From: Methanotorris igneus Kol 5
GTDB taxonomy: Archaea > AGJL01 > Methanococci > Methanococcales > Methanococcaceae
Direction of reading: 5' to 3'
Assembly (NCBI RefSeq): GCF_000214415.1
Contig: NC_015562.1
Span: 1,054,001-1,118,000 of the forward strand
Length of the DNA stretch: 64,000 bases
Shown: one piece after another, positions 17,558-27,825 of the stretch
Numbering within the stretch: the stretch's first letter is position 1
Layout of the letters: each line of letters opens with the position of its first letter
The notes under the pieces: model-generated
What the model was told of the DNA's origin: nothing
What the model saw: only the letters and a program-made list of their open reading frames with translations
Database searches by the model: none
Position numbers and translations under genes: made by a program

Positions 17558-18634
17558 ATGAGATTTAAATTTGTAGATTTATTCTGTGGATGTGGAGGAT
17601 TTTCAAGAGGATTCGTTGAGGAGGGCTTTGAGCCCGTTGTTGCAATAGAAATTGAGGAGAGAGCAGCGAGTGCTTATGCTTTAAATTTCAATGGCAGGTT
17701 ATATGAGAAGCGTTTAAATGAATTGGTTGAAAAAGGAATCTCGTGCTATGTTGGGGATATTCTATTCAACATACCTTTAACTGATAAAGATGTGGAGATT
17801 TTGAAGAAATTGGGAACATATAGAGGAGATATTAATCCAGTGGTTATAAATGATGATATAAGGGAAATCCATTCCTATGATATCCTAAAAATCTGCAAAA
17901 AGGTTGATGTTGTTATTGGAGGGCCCCCATGTGAAGCATATACTGGGGCTAATCCAAACAGGGAAAAGAATCCATTTGATAGATTATATAAGGATGAAAT
18001 GGGGAGGTTGGTTTTAGAGTATATAAGGATTGTTGGGGACTTGCAGCCAGAGATTTTCGTCATGGAAAATGTTCCGGGTATTTTGGAGCCAGAGATTAAG
18101 GAGAGCATAGAGAAGGAATTTAAAAAAGTAGGTTATGATGTTTATTTCAATGTTTTGAGGGCGGAAGAATATGGAAATCCATCATCGAGGAGGAGGGTTT
18201 TTGTCTCAAACATTGAAATAAATCCAGAGAAATCAGAACCAGTAGTGGTTATTAAAGCGATTGAAGATTTGATGTTTAAGGGAAGGGATGTTCCAAACCA
18301 TGAGTATGTCACATTACCAAGGAGAGTTTTAAAAAGATTGCCAAAGGCAAAGTGGGGAGAAGGCGTGGTTAAATTTAAAGGTTCATGTGGAGTGTTAGAT
18401 AACTATATTAAGTTGCATCCATATAAAATAGCACCAACGGTCATGGGAAAGAGGAGGTTTATCCACCCATTTGAAAATAGGTCATTGACACCAAGAGAGC
18501 AGGCGAGATTAATGGGTTATCCAGATTACCACTTATTTGTTGGTGGAAAAGATAGCCAGTTTAACCAAATTGGGGAGAGTGTTCCCCCTACTTTATCAAG
18601 GGCAATAGCTAAAGTAGTCAAAGAGAATCTATAG
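17558..18634 (+). CDS. DNA (cytosine-5)-methyltransferase
   Basis: 358 residues with the ordered C5-MTase motifs: I DLFCGCGGFS (7-16), IV GGPPCEAYT with catalytic C125, VI MENVPG (169-174), VIII RRRVFVS, and IX-X QFNQIGESVPPTLSRAIAK at the end. The usual PCQ is PCE here. No restriction endonuclease is recognisable beside it, so it may be a solitary methyltransferase; the downstream ATPase (20 bp) may or may not be functionally linked. Confidence 0.92.
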   Translation: MRFKFVDLFCGCGGFSRGFVEEGFEPVVAIEIEERAASAYALNFNGRLYEKRLNELVEKGISCYVGDILFNIPLTDKDVEILKKLGTYRGDINPVVINDDIREIHSYDILKICKKVDVVIGGPPCEAYTGANPNREKNPFDRLYKDEMGRLVLEYIRIVGDLQPEIFVMENVPGILEPEIKESIEKEFKKVGYDVYFNVLRAEEYGNPSSRRRVFVSNIEINPEKSEPVVVIKAIEDLMFKGRDVPNHEYVTLPRRVLKRLPKAKWGEGVVKFKGSCGVLDNYIKLHPYKIAPTVMGKRRFIHPFENRSLTPREQARLMGYPDYHLFVGGKDSQFNQIGESVPPTLSRAIAKVVKENL

Positions 18635-18654
18635 GTTGGATATTAAGTGATTTT

Positions 18655-19668
18655 ATGATTAAATTCTATGATAGGGAGAAAGAACTAAATTATCTAAAAA
18701 CTTACTGTCAATTAATCCCAAATTCAATTTTATTTATTTATGGCCCTAAATCTTCAGGAAAATCAACGGTTATGAAGAGGGTTATTAAAGATTTAGAAGA
18801 TAGGGAAGATTTGGTCTTCTTCTATTACAATCTAAGAAAATATGCTACAACAACAAAAGAGGAATTCTTAAATGTGTTTTTTGAAAAGGGGGATAAAAAA
18901 TATTTGAGAAATACCTTAGAATTAAACTTTAAGATATTTAAATTTGGAGTTGATGAAGATTATGATTTTAAAAACGTCTCTTTAAACGACGTTTTTAGAA
19001 AGATAAATGAAGACATTAATGCTGTTGTTGAAGAAGGAAAGAAACCAATCTTAATCATTGATGAATTGCAAAAATTAAAAAGTATTTATTTTAACGGAAA
19101 TAAGTCACTATTAAATGAATTATTCAATTTATTTGTATCTTTAACAAAAATGGAACATCTTTGTCACGTTATTTGCTTAACATCAGATAGCTTATTTATT
19201 AATGAAGTTTATAGCAACTCTTCATTGGCAGAAACTTCAAAATTTTATTTAGTTGACTGGTTAAACAAAGAGGATATTAAAAAAATTCTAAAAGAAGAGA
19301 ATTTTAATAAGAGGGAAATAAATTATGCCATAAGTTATATATCCTTGCCTTATGAAATATTTGATTTGGTTGAAAATAAAAAATTGGGGGTCTCAGTTGA
19401 AGAAACTATAAGGAATTGGATTAATGTTGAGGAAGAGAGGATTAGATACTTTATAAGAACAAATTTGAACAAAAAAGAGGAGATATTAGAGACATTAAGT
19501 TTATTTGAAGATGACCTTTATATAAAGAGTAAATATATTGATGATGAATTATTTAGCACTTTTAAAATGTTAATAGAAAGTGAAATTTTGTTTTATGATG
19601 TAGTTAATGGTATTATAAAACCAACATCATTAAAAAAATGGTATGCAATTAAAAATATTATTGAATAA
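18655..19668 (+). CDS. Archaeal STAND-type ATPase
   Basis: 337 residues. Begins with FYDREKELNYL, then Walker A YGPKSSGKST and Walker B PILIIDELQKL; the C-terminal part looks like a winged helix. This is the archaeal ATPase family (PF01637 type) that is expanded in Methanocaldococcus, with regulatory or defence-like roles that remain unclear. It starts 20 bp after the methyltransferase. Confidence 0.8.
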   Translation: MIKFYDREKELNYLKTYCQLIPNSILFIYGPKSSGKSTVMKRVIKDLEDREDLVFFYYNLRKYATTTKEEFLNVFFEKGDKKYLRNTLELNFKIFKFGVDEDYDFKNVSLNDVFRKINEDINAVVEEGKKPILIIDELQKLKSIYFNGNKSLLNELFNLFVSLTKMEHLCHVICLTSDSLFINEVYSNSSLAETSKFYLVDWLNKEDIKKILKEENFNKREINYAISYISLPYEIFDLVENKKLGVSVEETIRNWINVEEERIRYFIRTNLNKKEEILETLSLFEDDLYIKSKYIDDELFSTFKMLIESEILFYDVVNGIIKPTSLKKWYAIKNIIE

Positions 19669-19689
19669 AAAAACAAAAAGGTGAGAGAA

Positions 19690-20127
19690 ATGTTCATCGC
19701 ATTGCACAACACATACAGTGCTAAGCAGGTTGAAGAATTTGCAAGAATAGTATTTGGTTTTGGTGTTGATACAATAGTTATAACAAAGGCAACGGGTTCA
19801 GCTGCTCAAAGTGGAGTGCCAGTTGCTCATAAATTGGCATGTAGATTAGGGAAGAATGTGTTATTCTTTGAAGATTTAGATGATGCAATAGAGGTTTTAA
19901 GGCCAGAAAAAGTTATACTAATTGGAAACAAAGAAACATGCGATAAAGAAGTTGACTTTAACAGCATTGGAAAGAATGATTTGGTTGTCTTCTGTGGAGC
20001 TTCAACTGGCTTCACAAAATTGGAGTTGGAGAAAGGGGAGGGTGTATATTTAACTGAAAATGAAGTTGGAGCCATTGGAGGAGTTGCAATATTCTTATAT
20101 AAGATGAAAGAATTGCAATTGTTATAA
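19690..20127 (+). CDS. SpoU/SPOUT-like RNA methyltransferase family protein (COG4080 type)
   Basis: 145 residues. The sequence (FIALHNTYSAKQVEEFARIVFGFG, ATGSAAQSGVPVAHKLA, VFCGASTGFTKLELEKGEG, ENEVGAIGGVAIFLY) matches my memory of the archaeal COG4080 family, once labelled RecB-like nuclease and later SPOUT methylase-like. The C-terminal part would make the trefoil knot that binds SAM. ATG 19690 after GGTGAG is preferred over GTG 19681. Substrate unknown. Confidence 0.6.
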   Translation: MFIALHNTYSAKQVEEFARIVFGFGVDTIVITKATGSAAQSGVPVAHKLACRLGKNVLFFEDLDDAIEVLRPEKVILIGNKETCDKEVDFNSIGKNDLVVFCGASTGFTKLELEKGEGVYLTENEVGAIGGVAIFLYKMKELQLL

Positions 20128-20202
20128 ACGTAATCTTTTTCTTTTTTGTTTTATTATTTTTGTTATTTTGTTTGTAATTATGTTTTTACAAGGTGTTGCC
20201 TT

Positions 20203-21252
20203 ATGTTTTGGGAACATTTGGATAAATTTAAAGATGTTGATTTTGTTGAGGCGGTTAAAGAAAATAGAAGGGGGATTGAGTATCTATTAAAATATATTTT
20301 TGAGGATAACGACACTTACCACAAGTTTTTTGAGAACCATAAAGAAGGTGATGCCCTAATCAAGTACTTAACATTAATTCTAATTGCTTATACAAGGTTT
20401 CACAATGCGTATATTAAGAAATTTTCTGAAAAATATTGGAAGGACATTTTAAATAACTTACCAAATGAAATAAATGTGTGGGAATACATAAAAATTGCAT
20501 CCTTATCTAAAAATAACGATTTACATTTGGAAAGATTGGATTTAAAGAATGGGAAAGTGAATATCTATGAAATTAAAAAAATTTATGCAAAAGAATTTAT
20601 TAGAGTCAAATTAAAAGAACTTATAGATAAAATTAAAAAAGTAAAACTTCCAGAAGATGAAACAATAAAAAATATCTTAAATGATATAGACAATTACTTA
20701 AAAGACAAAGTTAAATTTGAGGGTATTGAAGGAATAAAAGCATTGGATTACAAAGGAGAAATTCCATTAGATTGGCATCCACCATGTATTAGAGGTATTT
20801 TAAATGATATATTGAGCGGTGGTTCCCCATCCCATTACGCAAGGAGAAGTTTTGTTGTTTATTGGTTTTGTGCTAAATTCAATCCCAACTTAAGACCTTT
20901 GAATGATAAAGGGGAGTTGGTGAATATCTCTGCCTTAGATATAGCATCAGAGGAAGAAATAGAAAAGTTTATTGATGACTTAATAAATATGCTCTTTAAG
21001 AATGTTGAGGACTTTGATGAGAAAAAGACAAGGTATTATATAAGCCACAATATTGGCTATAAGGTTGCAGACCACATAACACACTGCGAATACTGTAAAA
21101 ATTGGAAGGACGATGGTGGAAAGGGGTTAAGTTATTATTGCAATCCAGATGATATATGTAAAAAGAGAGGCATTATTCATCCGTTGGACTATCTCTGCTA
21201 CAACATAAATATGCATTTGAAATTAAAATCAAAAGACAAAAAACAAAAATAG
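20203..21252 (+). CDS. priL: DNA primase large subunit
   Basis: 349 residues. Regulatory iron-sulfur subunit of the archaeal-eukaryotic primase. The C-terminal domain has HPPCIRGIL (C195), SGGSPSHYARRSFVVYWF, CEYC (C295, C298) and YYCNPDDIC (C313, C319), which supply the [4Fe-4S] ligands. ATG 20203 follows AAGGTG; the in-frame extension upstream is hydrophobic and unlike the family. It is followed 25 bp later by the PolD small subunit, a replication gene pair I recall from M. jannaschii. Confidence 0.9.
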   Translation: MFWEHLDKFKDVDFVEAVKENRRGIEYLLKYIFEDNDTYHKFFENHKEGDALIKYLTLILIAYTRFHNAYIKKFSEKYWKDILNNLPNEINVWEYIKIASLSKNNDLHLERLDLKNGKVNIYEIKKIYAKEFIRVKLKELIDKIKKVKLPEDETIKNILNDIDNYLKDKVKFEGIEGIKALDYKGEIPLDWHPPCIRGILNDILSGGSPSHYARRSFVVYWFCAKFNPNLRPLNDKGELVNISALDIASEEEIEKFIDDLINMLFKNVEDFDEKKTRYYISHNIGYKVADHITHCEYCKNWKDDGGKGLSYYCNPDDICKKRGIIHPLDYLCYNINMHLKLKSKDKKQK

Positions 21253-21277
21253 ATAAATAAATCTTAAAAGGGAAAAT

Positions 21278-23011
21278 ATGATTGAAAATTTTTTAGAGAT
21301 TGAGGTTCTTTTATCCCCAAATGTCTATAAGCGTATCAAAAATTTGGATGGGAAGGAAGTTGAGGAACTAATTAATAAAATCAAAGAATTTAAAACTATA
21401 AATGATAAGTTTATTTTGTTGGATGAACACTTTTTGGATATCTTTTTGAATCATGATTTGGATTGGATTGTGAAAGAGTATGGAAATTTTGATTTTATCG
21501 CATATTATACAGGAGAGAAATTTGAAATAAAAAAAGAGGATAAAAAAGAAGTTAAAGAAGAAAAGAAAAAAATAGTTGATGATGCTGAAAGAGAGGAGAT
21601 AATCAAAAAAATATTGTCAAGAGAAGAGGAAGATAAAGAAAAAATAGAAGAGGAAAAAAGAAAAGCAGAAAGAGAAAAAAGAATGAGTGAAATTAGGAGA
21701 CTCAAGAGTATAAACACAAGTATCAAATGGTATGCAAAGGATATTGATGCAATAATAAAAGTTTATGATGACACAGATGTTTCTGGAAAATCGACATGTG
21801 AGGGGACAATTGATGATTTCATAAAATATTTCAATGATAGGTATGAGAGGGTTAAAAAGCTTATTGAGAGAAAAGTTCAAAGAAGAGCATATCCTTTAAG
21901 TGAGATAAAGAAAAAGAGAAGAGAAGATAACATATTCGTTGTTGGTATTGTCTCAGATGTAAATACAACAAAAAATGGGCATAAGTTGGTTGAAATAGAG
22001 GATAAGAACGCTTCATTTACAGTGTTGTTAACAAAAGAAAAAATAGCTAATGGAGAATTGCCTGATGATATCCTTTTAGATGAGGTTATTGGATTTATTG
22101 GAACGATAAATGATAAAGGAAATTTAATGTTTGCTGATAGGGCTATTAGGCCCGATATTACACCAAAAGAACCAAATAGAACAGATGAGCAAATCTATGT
22201 TGCATTTTTATCAGATATTCACGTTGGGAGTTATGAATTTATGAAAGATACCTTTAACAAATTTATAGAATTTTTAAATGGAAATGTGAGTAATGGGGTT
22301 GAAGAGAAAGTTGTCAGTAGGATAAAATATATCTCAATTGCTGGGGATTTGGTGGATGGAGTTGGAATCTACCCTGGGCAGGAGGAGGATTTGTATGAGA
22401 TAGATATTATGTCGCAATATGAGGAGATTGCATTGTATTTAGAGCAAATTCCAGAGCATATTCATGTTATTATTTCTCCAGGAAACCACGATGCTGTTAG
22501 ACCAGCAGAACCACAACCAAAACTTCCAGAGAAGATTACTAAGTTGTTCAACATGGATAACGTAACATTTGTGGGTAATCCTGCAATGGTGAATGTCCAT
22601 GGTTTGGATTTCCTCCTATATCACGGTAGAAGTTTTGACGATATTGTTGGATTAGTGCCATCTGCAAAATACACAGAACCATCAACTATCATGAAGGAAT
22701 TGTTAAAGAGAAGATTGCTATGTCCAACCTATGGAGGAAGATGTCCAATTGCCCCAGAACATAAGGATTATTTGGTTATTGAAAGGGAACCAGATATTTT
22801 CCACACTGGGCACATTCACATAAATGGTTATGGTATTTATAAAGGAGTAGCAATGGTTAACAGCGGGACATTCCAAGAACAAACAGCATTCCAGAAAAAA
22901 ATGGGTATTAAGCCAACACCAGGAATTGTACCGATACTCGACTTGTCTAAAATAGGAATGAGTGGGCACTATTTAGAATGGGACAATGGAAAATTGATTG
23001 TAAAGGGATGA
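21278..23011 (+). CDS. polB: DNA polymerase D small subunit DP1 (3'-5' exonuclease)
   Basis: 577 residues. N-terminal protein-interaction region, a highly charged Lys/Glu coil (83-140), an OB-fold (about 215-290), then a calcineurin-like phosphoesterase domain with SDIHVG (312-317), GDLVDG (356-361), GNHD (402-405) and GHIH (about 515), all metal ligands of the proofreading exonuclease. Works with the large subunit DP2, which is not in the window. Confidence 0.93.
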   Translation: MIENFLEIEVLLSPNVYKRIKNLDGKEVEELINKIKEFKTINDKFILLDEHFLDIFLNHDLDWIVKEYGNFDFIAYYTGEKFEIKKEDKKEVKEEKKKIVDDAEREEIIKKILSREEEDKEKIEEEKRKAEREKRMSEIRRLKSINTSIKWYAKDIDAIIKVYDDTDVSGKSTCEGTIDDFIKYFNDRYERVKKLIERKVQRRAYPLSEIKKKRREDNIFVVGIVSDVNTTKNGHKLVEIEDKNASFTVLLTKEKIANGELPDDILLDEVIGFIGTINDKGNLMFADRAIRPDITPKEPNRTDEQIYVAFLSDIHVGSYEFMKDTFNKFIEFLNGNVSNGVEEKVVSRIKYISIAGDLVDGVGIYPGQEEDLYEIDIMSQYEEIALYLEQIPEHIHVIISPGNHDAVRPAEPQPKLPEKITKLFNMDNVTFVGNPAMVNVHGLDFLLYHGRSFDDIVGLVPSAKYTEPSTIMKELLKRRLLCPTYGGRCPIAPEHKDYLVIEREPDIFHTGHIHINGYGIYKGVAMVNSGTFQEQTAFQKKMGIKPTPGIVPILDLSKIGMSGHYLEWDNGKLIVKG

Positions 23012-23380
23012 TATTAGCTTATTGTTTTATGATTTTAACATATTGGGGAAATCATGGAGCTTCGATTTATTGTGTGCTATATTCCAAAACATTTGCTCAT
23101 GAAAAAATAAGCAGTTTCGAAAGGCAATATGGTTTTTGTTGTTGATTATAATATGTCTTTACTAATACTAATAATCTTTAGATTTTATCATCTTTAGTGG
23201 AATTCAAAAATTATTTTTTTCAATATTTTGAAATAAAATAGAAGAAAAAATGATTAAAAAAATGGTTAATGATTAATTGGCTTTCTAATAAAAATAATTT
23301 CAATTTTAAAAGTTATGGAACAATTTCGAGTTTTCGAGCGTTATGTGGATTGCTCGAAAGTTGTGCGAGTAAAACACATT
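23012..23380. other. Intergenic region between two convergent genes
   Basis: 369 bp without a gene that I can support. AT-rich; its right part has an imperfect inverted repeat (TTTCGAGCG ... TTGCTCGAAA, about 23330-23360) that could act as a bidirectional terminator. No MITE ends were seen. Confidence 0.4.
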
Positions 23381-24148
23381 TTATTTTTTCTGGTTTTTAA
23401 GTTTTTCCCTTCCTGCTTTCTTAATTGCATCATACATCTCTTCAACAGCATTAGGATCCTTCTCCAATAAGTTCCCTGTAACAACTGCATCTGCTCCACT
23501 TAAAACTTTCTCATAAGCAATCTCTGGTTTTCTAATTCCTCCTCCAACAATAATATTTATTCCACTTAATTTTTTTGAGATTGCAATCATCTCGTTGCTT
23601 ACTGGATATTCTGCCCCACTTCCAGCCTCTAAATATGCCCACCTCATACCGAAGTATTTAGCAGAGAGGCAATACATCGCCGCTATCTCTGGCTTTCTTT
23701 GTGGAATTTCATTTATTTCTCCAACAAAACCAACTGCTGTTCTTTTTGCTGGCTCAACGCAGAGATATGCCATTGGTATTGGCTCCAAACCAAATTTTTT
23801 TATTGTTAAACTCCCCAATGTTGGGGCATTTACAATCCAGTATGGGTTTGTTGAGTTCATTAAGGACATAAAAAATACTGCATCTGCATACTGTGTTAGC
23901 CCATCAACATTTCCAGGGAATAAAATTGTTGGGAGTTTTGTTATTTCCTTTATTTTTTTAGTAACTTCATCTAAATTAATAACTCCAATACTTCCACCAA
24001 TCATTATTGCATCTGCGTAATCTTTAACTTTCTCTGCTATTTCTTCAATATTTTTCTCATCTGGATCAATTAAAACCAAATAAATGGCTCCCTCTTCTTC
24101 AATTATTTTGTTTAATTTTTTTTCAACCTTCCCAATTTTTATTTCCAT
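23381..24148 (-). CDS. Geranylgeranylglyceryl phosphate synthase family protein
   Basis: 255 residues. Makes the first ether bond of archaeal lipids from glycerol-1-phosphate and GGPP. TIM-barrel with LVLIDPDEK (Mg site), MIGGSIGV, LFPGNVDGLTQYADAVFFMS, YLEAGSGAEYPV and IIVGGGIRKPE (phosphate binding). ATG 24148 follows AGGAGTGA; the upstream 16 codons look non-coding. egsA, which makes its substrate, is at 55268. Confidence 0.9.
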   Translation of the reverse strand: MEIKIGKVEKKLNKIIEEEGAIYLVLIDPDEKNIEEIAEKVKDYADAIMIGGSIGVINLDEVTKKIKEITKLPTILFPGNVDGLTQYADAVFFMSLMNSTNPYWIVNAPTLGSLTIKKFGLEPIPMAYLCVEPAKRTAVGFVGEINEIPQRKPEIAAMYCLSAKYFGMRWAYLEAGSGAEYPVSNEMIAISKKLSGINIIVGGGIRKPEIAYEKVLSGADAVVTGNLLEKDPNAVEEMYDAIKKAGREKLKNQKK

Positions 24149-24397
24149 AATTTCACTCCTGCATTGTGATGTTTTTTCCAATGTAATAACACACAAAAAC
24201 TTTAAAACGTTCTTTAAGAATATAAATCATTTAGCGTTTAAGGTTTATATATAGTCGTTTGGGTCATAAATGATTCAAGTACATATCAAAAAATAAGTAA
24301 GAATTGACTATGATATTTTATAAAGACATAAAAAAATGCACAATATTTTTAAATTTTAGAAAATATATCATAGTTTAAAAATCTTTGGTGGGAGATT

Positions 24398-24877
24398 ATG
24401 ATTACTTTGGATTTGGAATTAAAAGATATTCCTGGGGAATTAATAAAGGCACTAACACCTATTTCAAAATTAGGAGCAAATATTATAAGTGTTATCCATT
24501 TAAGAGAGCAGAAAAGTAACGGTAGAGTGCCAGTAAAAGTAGTTATTGATAATGTAGATAATGAAAAATTAAAGAAAATCGTAGATGAACTTGAGAAACA
24601 TGATGTAATTGTTGCTAAGATAGGTGACGATGAGAGAAAAATCAATTTGGATGTTGTTGTTATTGGACACGTTGTAGATACAGATGTCAGGGATACAATT
24701 GATAGGATTAATGAGATTGGTTTGGTTGTTGATTTGGATTTAATTATGCCAGATCCATATAAGGAATCGTCTGCAAGGATGAGAATTGTTATTGATAAAG
24801 AAAAGTTGGAGGAGTTATATAACTTACTCGATAAAATTTCAAAAGAAAAAGATCTTTTATTTATCAAATCTTGTTAA
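24398..24877 (+). CDS. ACT-domain regulatory protein
   Basis: 159 residues with an N-terminal ACT domain ([31 protein letters not shown]) and a second ACT-like half ([23 protein letters not shown]). ACT domains bind amino acids. It lies 12 bp upstream of homoserine dehydrogenase, so it probably senses threonine or methionine for that enzyme, which itself lacks an ACT domain here. Confidence 0.8.
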   Translation: MITLDLELKDIPGELIKALTPISKLGANIISVIHLREQKSNGRVPVKVVIDNVDNEKLKKIVDELEKHDVIVAKIGDDERKINLDVVVIGHVVDTDVRDTIDRINEIGLVVDLDLIMPDPYKESSARMRIVIDKEKLEELYNLLDKISKEKDLLFIKSC

Positions 24878-24889
24878 AAGAGGGAGAAA

Positions 24890-25900
24890 ATGAAGATAAT
24901 ATTGGTTGGATTTGGTGTTATAGGTAGAGGTGTTGCTAAGGTTATTGATGAGAAGAAAAAATTACTAAAGGAGAAATATGGATTTGAACCAAAGATTGTT
25001 GCTATCTGTGATAGTAGTGGAGCAGCGATAGATGAGAGTGGGCTTGATTTAAAAAAGGCAATTGAAGTTAAAGAAAAAACTGGGAAAATTGCTAATTACA
25101 ATGGAAAAAAAATATCTTCCGTTGAGGTTATAGAAAGCATTGATGCGGATGTTGTTGTTGAGGCAACTCCAACAAACATAAAGACAGGAGAGCCAGCAAG
25201 AACACACATATTAAAGGCATTTGAAAATGGAAAGCATGTTGTTACTGCAAATAAAGGGCCATTAGCACTTTATTTTAAAGAATTAGTTGAATCTGCTGAA
25301 AAACATGGCGTTATGTTTAGATATGAGGCATCTGTTGGAGGGGCTATGCCAATAATAAACCTTGCAAAGGAAACACTTGCAGGAAATGAAATAAAATCCA
25401 TCAAAGGAATCTTAAATGGAACAACCAACTACATACTAACAAAAATGGAAAAAGAAAAACTTGATTTTAACACAGTCTTAAAAGAGGCTCAAGAATTAGG
25501 AATTGCTGAAACTGATCCATCTCAGGATATTTATGGTTACGACACAGCGGCAAAGATTGTTATCCTTGCGAATTCAATTATGGGCATGAATAAGACAATA
25601 GATGATGTTAAAATTGAGGGAATAACAAGAATAACTCCTGAGGCAATAGAGTTGGCAAATAAGAGTGGTTATACAATAAAATTAATTGGAGAGGTTAAAA
25701 AGAATAAGTTGGTTGTAGAGCCGAGATTGGTTCAATTAGATAGTCCATTAAACGTTAAGGGAACTTTAAACGTTGCAATGTTTAATACTGATTTGGCAAA
25801 AGAAGTGGTTATTGTTGGAAGAGGAGCAGGAGCTACAGAAACTGCCTCAGCAATTTTGAGCGATTTGATAAACATCCATTTGAAGGTGAAAGAAAAATAA
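24890..25900 (+). CDS. hom: Homoserine dehydrogenase
   Basis: 336 residues. Reduces aspartate semialdehyde to homoserine for threonine and methionine. N-terminal Rossmann motif [12 protein letters not shown] (5-16), [31 protein letters not shown], the substrate region [25 protein letters not shown] and the catalytic [12 protein letters not shown]. It ends without a C-terminal ACT domain, so regulation probably comes from the separate ACT protein upstream. Confidence 0.95.
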   Translation: MKIILVGFGVIGRGVAKVIDEKKKLLKEKYGFEPKIVAICDSSGAAIDESGLDLKKAIEVKEKTGKIANYNGKKISSVEVIESIDADVVVEATPTNIKTGEPARTHILKAFENGKHVVTANKGPLALYFKELVESAEKHGVMFRYEASVGGAMPIINLAKETLAGNEIKSIKGILNGTTNYILTKMEKEKLDFNTVLKEAQELGIAETDPSQDIYGYDTAAKIVILANSIMGMNKTIDDVKIEGITRITPEAIELANKSGYTIKLIGEVKKNKLVVEPRLVQLDSPLNVKGTLNVAMFNTDLAKEVVIVGRGAGATETASAILSDLINIHLKVKEK

Positions 25901-25921
25901 TTAAATGAAATTTAGTTTTAT

Positions 25922-26040
25922 TATAGCCATTCTTAAATGACATTTACCGTAAATCAAATTTAAATTAGAATTTTTTGAATTTTACTTAAAAATTGAAATT
26001 TAAGATTATAAACAGTGCCATATTTCGTAGAACGACTATA
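25922..26040. repeat. MITE-like element, TATAGYCRTTCT ends
   Basis: 119 bp from TATAGCCATTCT to AGAACGACTATA, 20 bp after hom. The ends are a variant of the common MITE ends with TTCT in place of GTGCG. A lone end of the same variant is at about 6298. Confidence 0.55.
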
Positions 26041-26204
26041 GTTTTACTTTATTATTTTTATTAAAATTAAAAATTAAAGTATATATTCGGATTTGAATTT
26101 TCGGATATTCGGGTGCTGTATAGAAATTATATTAATATATTCAAAAATAAAAATTTAATATATAATAATAAAATAACCAATAAAAAAGATAAACTAAGTC
26201 AAAT

Positions 26205-26385
26205 TATAGTCGTGTGCGAAATATATACGGCAAAACCCCTTGGGTTTTGCCATTAATTTTTAAAGTTATTTATACGTTAATGAATTTCCAAATAATTGTT
26301 ATCATCCATTAAAATTTGAAATAACGCATTAATCCTTAAAAATTTACTAATGGCATATTTCCAAATCTTAGCGCACACAACTATA
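26205..26385. repeat. MITE, TATAGTCGTGTGCG family, 181 bp
   Basis: Same length and inner sequence as the copy after leuA (TTATTTATACRTTARTGAATTTC and TTAAAAATTTACTAA are shared), with one changed end (CGCACACAACTATA) and a nested palindrome near 26227-26253. It lies about 55 bp upstream of the cdhD TATA box. Confidence 0.85.
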
Positions 26386-26440
26386 AAGCTATTTTTAATA
26401 ATATTCAAGGAAAAATTGAATTTCAGGCAAAATTCAAAAC

Positions 26441-26450
26441 CTTTATATAT
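26441..26450 (+). promoter_or_regulatory. cdhD promoter
   Basis: TATA box CTTTATATAT preceded by AAAAC; transcription is expected near 26470, leaving a leader of about 30 nt before ATG 26503. A GGTGATGA ribosome-binding site lies at about 26495. Confidence 0.6.
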
Positions 26451-26502
26451 AGATAATGATAGATAAATTTGTAATGATTTATAATGATAAATTGGTGATG
26501 AC

Positions 26503-27681
26503 ATGGATCTGAATGCCATTATAAAAATAATAGAGAAAGTAGGACGCATAGAGATAGAGAACATAGAAATTACTGCAGACGAACTAATAATAAACATACC
26601 TTCAGCTCCTCCAGTAGTTATTCCACAAACGCCAACAATAAAAGAAAAACTTGCAGAAGAAGGAATTATTGAGGTTCCAGAAGTTGACTGGGAAAAGCCA
26701 GTTGAAACATACAAAGGATATATCAGAGAAGTTCAATTTGGAAAATCAAAATCAGAAGGGGGAAGAGGAAAAGTCATTAAAATTGGTGGGCAAAGAACAT
26801 TGTACAGATTTGAGGAACCACAGCCAAATCCACCAGTTGTTACATTTGATATCTTTGATATGCCTATGCATGGCTTACCAGCACCAGTTAAGAAATACTT
26901 TGCAGATGTTATGGAAGATCCTTGTGAATGGGCAAGAAAATGTGTTAAGGAATTTGGTGCAGATATGGTAACAATCCACCACATTTCAACAGACCCAAAA
27001 ATTAAAGATACTCCACCAAGAGAAGCAGCTAAGTTGATGGAGGAATTATTACAAGCTGTAGATGTTCCATTTGTTATTGGGGGTAGTGGAGATCCAAAAA
27101 AAGATCCATTAGTATTGGAAGCGTGTGCTGAAGCTGCAGAAGGGGAGAGGTGCTTGTTGGCATCTGCCAACCTTGAACTTGACTACAAAAAGGTTGCAGA
27201 AGCGGCTATGAAGTATGACCATAACGTCTTATCATGGACAATTATGGATCCAAACATGGCAAAAGATTTGAACAGAAGGTTAATTTCTGTAGGTTTAGAC
27301 CCAAACAGGATTGTCATGGACCCAACAACTTGTGCATTAGGTTATGGAATTGAGTTTTCAATAAATGCAATGACAAGATTGAGATTGGCAGGATTGAAAG
27401 GGGATGAATTAGTAAACATGCCAATGTCATCTGGAACAACAAACGCTATTGGGGCAAGAGAAGCATGGATGAAAAACCCAGAATGGGGAGATAGAGAATA
27501 TAGATTGCCATTATGGGAAATAACAACAGGATTAACAATGCTAATGAGTGGAGTAGATATATTCATGATGCTTCACCCATTATCAATAAAGGTCTTAAAA
27601 GAAATTGGAAAATCACTTATAACAAAACCAGGAGAAGTTAAAATAAACACAAACAACTATGAATGGATTACTGCACAATAA
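26503..27681 (+). CDS. cdhD: Acetyl-CoA decarbonylase/synthase, delta subunit
   Basis: 392 residues. With CdhE it forms the corrinoid iron-sulfur protein that passes the methyl group of methyl-H4SPT to the A-cluster in autotrophic acetyl-CoA synthesis. The barrel core shows VTFDIFDMP, DMVTIHHISTDP, VPFVIGGSGDPKKDP, LDPNRIVMDPTTCALGYGIEF and MPMSSGTTNAIGAREAW. Full length. Its partner cdhE follows 144 bp downstream; the other ACDS subunits are not in the window. Confidence 0.95.
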   Translation: MDLNAIIKIIEKVGRIEIENIEITADELIINIPSAPPVVIPQTPTIKEKLAEEGIIEVPEVDWEKPVETYKGYIREVQFGKSKSEGGRGKVIKIGGQRTLYRFEEPQPNPPVVTFDIFDMPMHGLPAPVKKYFADVMEDPCEWARKCVKEFGADMVTIHHISTDPKIKDTPPREAAKLMEELLQAVDVPFVIGGSGDPKKDPLVLEACAEAAEGERCLLASANLELDYKKVAEAAMKYDHNVLSWTIMDPNMAKDLNRRLISVGLDPNRIVMDPTTCALGYGIEFSINAMTRLRLAGLKGDELVNMPMSSGTTNAIGAREAWMKNPEWGDREYRLPLWEITTGLTMLMSGVDIFMMLHPLSIKVLKEIGKSLITKPGEVKINTNNYEWITAQ

Positions 27682-27751
27682 AAACTTTTAAAATCCAAAT
27701 TTTGAATTTCCCTATGGAGGAAAATGCGAAAGAATTGCAATAGACATCTAC

Positions 27752-27786
27752 AAGAAACTTTAAAAAGGTTTCATCAAATGACTGCC
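27752..27786 (-). repeat. Relic of the CRISPR-associated hairpin element
   Basis: Read on the minus strand this segment gives CAGTCATTTGATGAAACC, TTTTTAAAGTTTC, matching part of the elements inside the CRISPR array (3378-3410, 3613-3640). It lies in the spacer between cdhD and cdhE, so the element is not confined to the array. Confidence 0.45.
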
Positions 27787-27825
27787 TTTAATATCTCGTA
27801 GGCCCATAACATTGAGGTGAAACAA

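Noticed and set aside
18655-19668. Restriction endonuclease partner of the cytosine methyltransferase
   Set aside because: The protein has Walker A and B motifs of the archaeal ATPase family and no recognisable nuclease motif.
24398-24877. Second frame of 172 codons antisense to the ACT-domain gene
   Set aside because: Low-complexity Ser/Ile/Leu shadow of a well-supported gene on the other strand.
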